A stretch of 10,428 bases of DNA from positions 1-10,428 of the forward strand of contig QIJI01000239.1 of assembly GCA_003231795.1 (NCBI GenBank). The letters are read 5' to 3'. The DNA comes from Gammaproteobacteria bacterium. Its GTDB lineage: Bacteria; Pseudomonadota; Gammaproteobacteria; GCA-001735895. Below, piece by piece: positions 7,731 through 10,428 of this stretch (position 1 is its first letter; every line of letters starts with the position of its first letter). Made by a program: the position numbers and the translations under genes. The notes below the pieces were generated by a model that saw nothing but the letters and a program-made list of their open reading frames with translations, did no database searches and was not told where the DNA came from.

Positions 7731-8716
7731 GCGACATACTGATTGAAGCCAAAGATTTGGCAGTGCACTTCCCGATAGGCGGAGCTCTGTTTGGTGAAAA
7801 ACCCGTCGTGCGCGCTTGTGAAGGGATCAATATTCAAATCGATAAAGGCAGCTTCTTCGGATTGGTGGGTGAATCGGGCTCGGGTAAAACAACCCTGGGT
7901 CGGGCGATGCTGAAGGCTGCTCCAATCACTCACGGCGAAGTAACTTTTACCGATGGCGAGGTCACCTACGATCTTAGCGGCCTCAAAGGTCCCGAGCTCA
8001 AGGATTATCGTAAACGGACACAGTTGATCTTTCAGGATCCTTATGCGGCGCTGAGCCCACGAATGACGGTACGCGACATTATTGCCGAACCGCTGGAAGT
8101 TATGAAATTGACTTCAAGTCGCGAGGAAACCGACGAGAAGGTACGTGAAATCGCGGCCAAGTGCCGGCTCAACCTGGAACACCTGCGGCGTTTCCCGCAT
8201 GCGTTTTCCGGTGGTCAGAGGCAGCGCATCTCGATTGCGCGTGCGCTGGTATCGGATCCTCACTTTATCGTCGCCGATGAAAGCGTAGCCGCGCTGGATG
8301 TATCAATTCAGGCCGATGTTCTGAACCTGCTGAATTCGATCCAGCAAGAGCGCGGAATAACTTTCCTGTTTATCAGCCATGATCTGAGCGTCATTGCTCA
8401 CACTTGTGACCACGTAGCGGTCATGTACCTCGGTCAAATTGTCGAATCGGCGCCGACCTCAAAATTGTTCTCGGAAACTTCGCATCCTTATACCAAGGCA
8501 TTGTTATCCGCGATTCCATCGCTGGATCCGGACGACAAAGGCAAGGCGCAAAAACTGGAAGGTGAAATACCCAGCCCGATTAATCCACCACCAGGCTGTC
8601 GTTTTAATACCCGCTGTCCGTTTGCCCAGGAACGTTGCCGAACTGAAATACCCGAATGGCGCGAAGTCAGCTCTGATCATCAGGTTGCCTGCCACTTCGC
8701 GGAAGAACTTGCCTGA
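7727..8716 (+). CDS. ABC transporter ATP-binding protein, DppF/OppF type
   Basis: This is the second ATPase of the importer, with 329 residues from the ATG at 7727, which overlaps the previous stop by 4 bases. Motifs are Walker A GESGSGKTT (48-56), Q-loop FQDP with Q103, signature FSGGQRQR (160-167), Walker B IVADES (181-186) and switch H218. Ser186 replaces the commoner Pro after the catalytic Glu185, a change also found in other OppF-type ATPases, so activity should be intact. The C-terminal domain has EGEIPSPINPPPGC (278-291) and four cysteines, C291, C297, C304 and C322. These lie in the same pattern as in the partner ATPase and could bind a cluster. The last 8 bases overlap the most likely start of the dioxygenase gene, tying that enzyme to the transporter operon. 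Confidence 0.94.
   Translation: MSDILIEAKDLAVHFPIGGALFGEKPVVRACEGINIQIDKGSFFGLVGESGSGKTTLGRAMLKAAPITHGEVTFTDGEVTYDLSGLKGPELKDYRKRTQLIFQDPYAALSPRMTVRDIIAEPLEVMKLTSSREETDEKVREIAAKCRLNLEHLRRFPHAFSGGQRQRISIARALVSDPHFIVADESVAALDVSIQADVLNLLNSIQQERGITFLFISHDLSVIAHTCDHVAVMYLGQIVESAPTSKLFSETSHPYTKALLSAIPSLDPDDKGKAQKLEGEIPSPINPPPGCRFNTRCPFAQERCRTEIPEWREVSSDHQVACHFAEELA
8701..8705 (+). promoter_or_regulatory. Weak ribosome binding site of the dioxygenase gene
   Basis: GGAAG ends only 3 bases before the TTG at 8709. Such close spacing and a TTG start suggest weak independent initiation and dependence on ribosomes finishing the upstream ATPase gene. Confidence 0.35.
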
Positions 8717-9611
8717 CCAGGCTCCGGGTTTTACCCCGATACACGCCGAATTCGGTGCTCGCGTAAGCGGGGTCGACCTGTCACAGCTTGTGCCGGATAG
8801 CGTATTCGAGGCCATCGATGCCGCTATAAATCAGTACTCGATCCTGTTGTTCGAAAATCAAAATATGAACGATGCCGCACATCTTGATTTCACGCAGCGG
8901 TTTGGGCAGCTTGAAGAAGAACATGTGACTTACTACAGCAAAGGCGAAGTCACTTATATTGGCCGGGTTGGCAATATCGATAATGATGGCAACAGGGTTT
9001 CAGTGCGCCAGATCAAATCGTCTACCGGCAATGAGATGTGGCACTCGGATAGCTCATTTCGCGAAATTCCGGCAATGTATTCGATTCTGAGTGCTTACGA
9101 GGTGCCTGACGAAGCAGGGGAAACCGAATTTGCCAGTGCCCGTTCAGCCTATCAAAGACTGGATACGCCGACACGTGAACGGATTGAATCGAAAATTGGA
9201 ATCCATGATTATATATTTTCGCGTACCAAGGTCGGGGAAGACGCCGTATGCGAGAGCCAGAGGACATACATGCATCCGGTGCGTCAACGCCTGGTGCGCC
9301 AGAATCCGGTTACCGGTGAACGCAATCTGTTTGTCGGCTCGCATGTAAAAGAAATCGAAGGCATGCTGGATACCGAGGCTAAACCATTAATCGCGGGGTT
9401 GATTGCCGAAGTAACCCGACCGGAATCCGTATATCGCCATCGCTGGCAACGCGGCGACTTGATGATCTGGGATAATCGTTGCGTATTGCACCGTGGTTGC
9501 GGCTACGATGCCGATAAATATCGGCGGCGCATGCATCAAACCCGGGTGCGGGGTCTGGGCCCATCGATCGCCGAGGTTGTGGATGTGAAAATCCCGGCTC
9601 ACTGTACCTGA
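8709..9611 (+). CDS. TauD/TfdA-family Fe(II)/2-oxoglutarate-dependent dioxygenase
   Basis: This is a cytoplasmic non-haem iron enzyme predicted to couple 2-oxoglutarate decarboxylation (to succinate and CO2) with hydroxylation of a substrate. It has 300 residues from the TTG at 8709, matching the family (about 280-300). The N-terminal strand GARVSGVDL (16-24) is the usual family opening. The metal ligands are H112 and D114 in WHSDSSF (111-117) and H261 in WDNRCVLHRG (254-263). The 2-oxoglutarate-binding arginine is probably R272 or R273, with R279 also in the motif RRRMHQTRVRG (272-282). From memory, the WHSDSSF and WDNRCVLHRG blocks and the residue spacing resemble 2,4-D dioxygenase TfdA more than taurine dioxygenase TauD. 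No in-frame ATG exists between 8709 and M53, so a TTG start is needed; the longer frame from 8439 is the ATPase gene read out of frame. Substrate unknown; presumably brought in by the adjacent importer. Confidence 0.88.
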   Translation: MPDQAPGFTPIHAEFGARVSGVDLSQLVPDSVFEAIDAAINQYSILLFENQNMNDAAHLDFTQRFGQLEEEHVTYYSKGEVTYIGRVGNIDNDGNRVSVRQIKSSTGNEMWHSDSSFREIPAMYSILSAYEVPDEAGETEFASARSAYQRLDTPTRERIESKIGIHDYIFSRTKVGEDAVCESQRTYMHPVRQRLVRQNPVTGERNLFVGSHVKEIEGMLDTEAKPLIAGLIAEVTRPESVYRHRWQRGDLMIWDNRCVLHRGCGYDADKYRRRMHQTRVRGLGPSIAEVVDVKIPAHCT

Positions 9612-9845
9612 GCAATATGAATTCTGATATCCTACTGCTTTTCGAGACGAATTACCTAACCCGGAAAATTCACAAATTATGCACCGTCTCGCTAGTCTAT
9701 TAATTTCACATGAAATATTTCCTCAGTCGCTCCGAATCGTTGATACGAGACTCTTTCGGTTGTTCCTTGTGAAAACAATATCCTGCGCGATCCTGGCGCA
9801 AATTTGTGAAATTTCCGGGCAAAAAATGACACGGGAGATATAGTC
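9612..9845. other. Intergenic region between the dioxygenase and universal stress protein genes
   Basis: These 234 bases hold no gene I can support. They contain the 14-bp palindrome at 9703-9716, a short 7-bp inverted repeat (CGAGACG 9643-9649 with CGTCTCG 9685-9691) with a 35-base loop, and a Shine-Dalgarno site just before 9846. No clear promoter pair or intrinsic terminator is seen, though a promoter for the downstream gene should lie here. Confidence 0.5.
9703..9716. promoter_or_regulatory. Operator-like palindrome ATTTCA-CA-TGAAAT
   Basis: A perfect 6-bp inverted repeat with a 2-base centre lies about 130 bases before the universal stress protein gene. The symmetry suits a dimeric helix-turn-helix regulator, but I recognise no specific family. 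AT-rich palindromes of this size can occur by chance. Confidence 0.25.
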
Positions 9846-10349
9846 ATGAATAAAAAGATCCTGATACCACTGAACCAGTCCGAACTGAGTCGCGAAATTA
9901 TTCCACGGGTGGTCGATTTTTTCCCCGCGGACGGGAACGACCTGATTCTTTATTTTGTTACCAATCCCCCCAGCGCGGCGGGATTCGGCGAACCGGACCT
10001 CGGTGCGGGCTATGTGAAAATGCCCGGTGATGAGCCGGTCAAACCGACTTTGCATCCGATTTATGCGACACAGCAGCAAGACAGTATAAAAGCTCATGTC
10101 GAATCTGATCTGTCTCCGGTCACCAGTCTTCTGAAAGAAGCCGGATACAATGTTTCAATCGAAGTTGGTTTTGACAAGGATCCGGTGGATGCGATACTGC
10201 GCGTTATCAAAAGCAACAAGATAAACCTGGTAGCCATGTCGACCCGCGCGCGGGTAGGGGTGACGCGATTCTTTTTCAGAAATATCGCGGATGAACTGGC
10301 TCAAAAAGCACAGCTTCCGGTACTGCTGATTCATCCCCCCGAGGCCTGA
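9846..10349 (+). CDS. Universal stress protein (UspA family), degenerate ATP loop
   Basis: This is a single-domain UspA-fold protein of 167 residues. It starts with the typical first strand KKILIPLNQSE (3-13). A variable, glycine- and proline-rich region (about 40-75) follows, and it ends with strand INLVAMSTR (126-134), the loop to N146, helix IADELAQKA and final strand PVLLIHP (158-164). In ATP-binding Usp proteins the loop reads G-x2-G-x9-G-S/T. Here it is TRARVGVTRFFFRN (133-146), with Ala, Val and Arg-Asn where glycines and Ser/Thr are expected, so nucleotide binding is doubtful. GGGAGA (9833-9838) lies 7 bases before the ATG. The gene is separated from the importer operon by 234 bases and is probably its own unit. 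It has no catalytic signature; a role in stress survival is family knowledge only. Confidence 0.85.
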   Translation: MNKKILIPLNQSELSREIIPRVVDFFPADGNDLILYFVTNPPSAAGFGEPDLGAGYVKMPGDEPVKPTLHPIYATQQQDSIKAHVESDLSPVTSLLKEAGYNVSIEVGFDKDPVDAILRVIKSNKINLVAMSTRARVGVTRFFFRNIADELAQKAQLPVLLIHPPEA

Positions 10350-10358
10350 TCGCTCAAG

Positions 10359-10382
10359 ACTCCGATAATTTTTGCCCGGAGT
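10359..10382. terminator. Short hairpin after the universal stress protein gene (possible weak terminator)
   Basis: ACTCCG (10359-10364) and CGGAGT (10377-10382) form a 6-bp stem with a 12-base loop, 9 bases after the stop. No T-run follows on either strand. It could be a weak or bidirectional terminator between convergent genes. A competing pair, CCCGGA (10375-10380) with TCCGGG (10395-10400), overlaps it. Confidence 0.3.
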
Positions 10383-10387
10383 AAAAT

Positions 10388-10428
10388 CTAATAGTCCGGG
10401 GCCTGGAAATCGATATCGGCGTCTAGCG
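10388..10428 (-). CDS. Possible 3' end of a convergent gene cut by the window edge
   Basis: On the minus strand one frame reads L-D-A-D-I-D-F-Q-A-P-D-Y and then a stop at 10390-10388. The codons (GAC, GCC, ATC, TTC, CAG, CCG) fit coding usage seen elsewhere in the window. A convergent gene starting 38 bases after the Usp stop would fit the small hairpin between them. Twelve codons are far too few to identify a product, and the stretch may be chance. Confidence 0.3.
   Translation of the reverse strand, partial: LDADIDFQAPDY

Noticed and set aside
7471..7830. 119-codon minus-strand frame across the two ATPase genes
   Set aside because: It is antisense to conserved ATPase domains and looks like mirror-image codon bias.
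8439..8708. Dioxygenase frame extended upstream to an ATG
   Set aside because: The added 90 residues are arginine- and proline-rich shadow translation of the ATPase gene, with no family similarity.
2346..8716. Assigning the importer as dppABCDF, oppABCDF, nikABCDE or yejABEF
   Set aside because: The binding protein is too long for Dpp, Opp or Nik, and Yej has one fused ATPase instead of two. Family membership is clear but the substrate is not, so no gene symbol is given.
9643..9691. CGAGACG / CGTCTCG inverted repeat as a terminator or small RNA
   Set aside because: The stem is only 7 bp with a 35-base loop and no T-tract follows; chance is a sufficient explanation.
9800..9814. AAATTT-gtg-AAATTT as an operator before the Usp gene
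   Set aside because: AAATTT is self-complementary and common in AT-rich spacer DNA, so the symmetry carries little information.
9723..10097. 124-codon open frame on the minus strand over the Usp gene
   Set aside because: It overlaps a clear Usp coding region, has no recognisable domain and lacks a ribosome binding site that I can see.

Overview
The window looks like bacterial chromosome from a proteobacterium, most likely a gammaproteobacterium. The GlcE and GlcF proteins resemble the Escherichia coli proteins closely, base composition is mid-range, genes are tightly packed, and ATGA overlaps with Shine-Dalgarno starts are frequent. I see no mobile elements, phage genes, tRNA, rRNA or CRISPR arrays. 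No stretch over 300 bases lacks a gene.

Left part (1-2132): the end of a glycolate oxidase operon. It holds a 5'-truncated glcE (FAD subunit) followed at once by a complete glcF (iron-sulfur subunit, GTG start). Together with a GlcD that should lie off the left edge, they would oxidise glycolate to glyoxylate at the membrane. A 213-base gap with overlapping dyads (2285-2312) separates them from the next gene.

Middle (2346-9611): a complete peptide/nickel/oligosaccharide-class (Opp/Dpp type) ABC importer in the order binding protein, permease, permease, ATPase, ATPase. It is followed by an overlapping Fe(II)/2-oxoglutarate dioxygenase of the TauD/TfdA family. The binding protein is large (681 aa) and is separated from the permeases by a strong GC-rich hairpin and three short direct repeats. 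From the first permease onward the genes are 5 bases apart or overlap by 4, 4 and 8 bases, so they should be one translationally coupled unit. The simplest reading is that the importer brings in a substrate that the dioxygenase attacks in the cytoplasm. The substrate cannot be named from sequence. The dioxygenase carries TfdA-like motifs. TfdA itself releases glyoxylate from aryloxyacetates, which makes the neighbouring glycolate oxidase genes a suggestive but unproven partner.

Right part (9612-10428): a 234-base intergenic region with an operator-like palindrome, a single UspA-family protein with a degenerate nucleotide-binding loop, and possibly the last codons of a convergent minus-strand gene at the edge.
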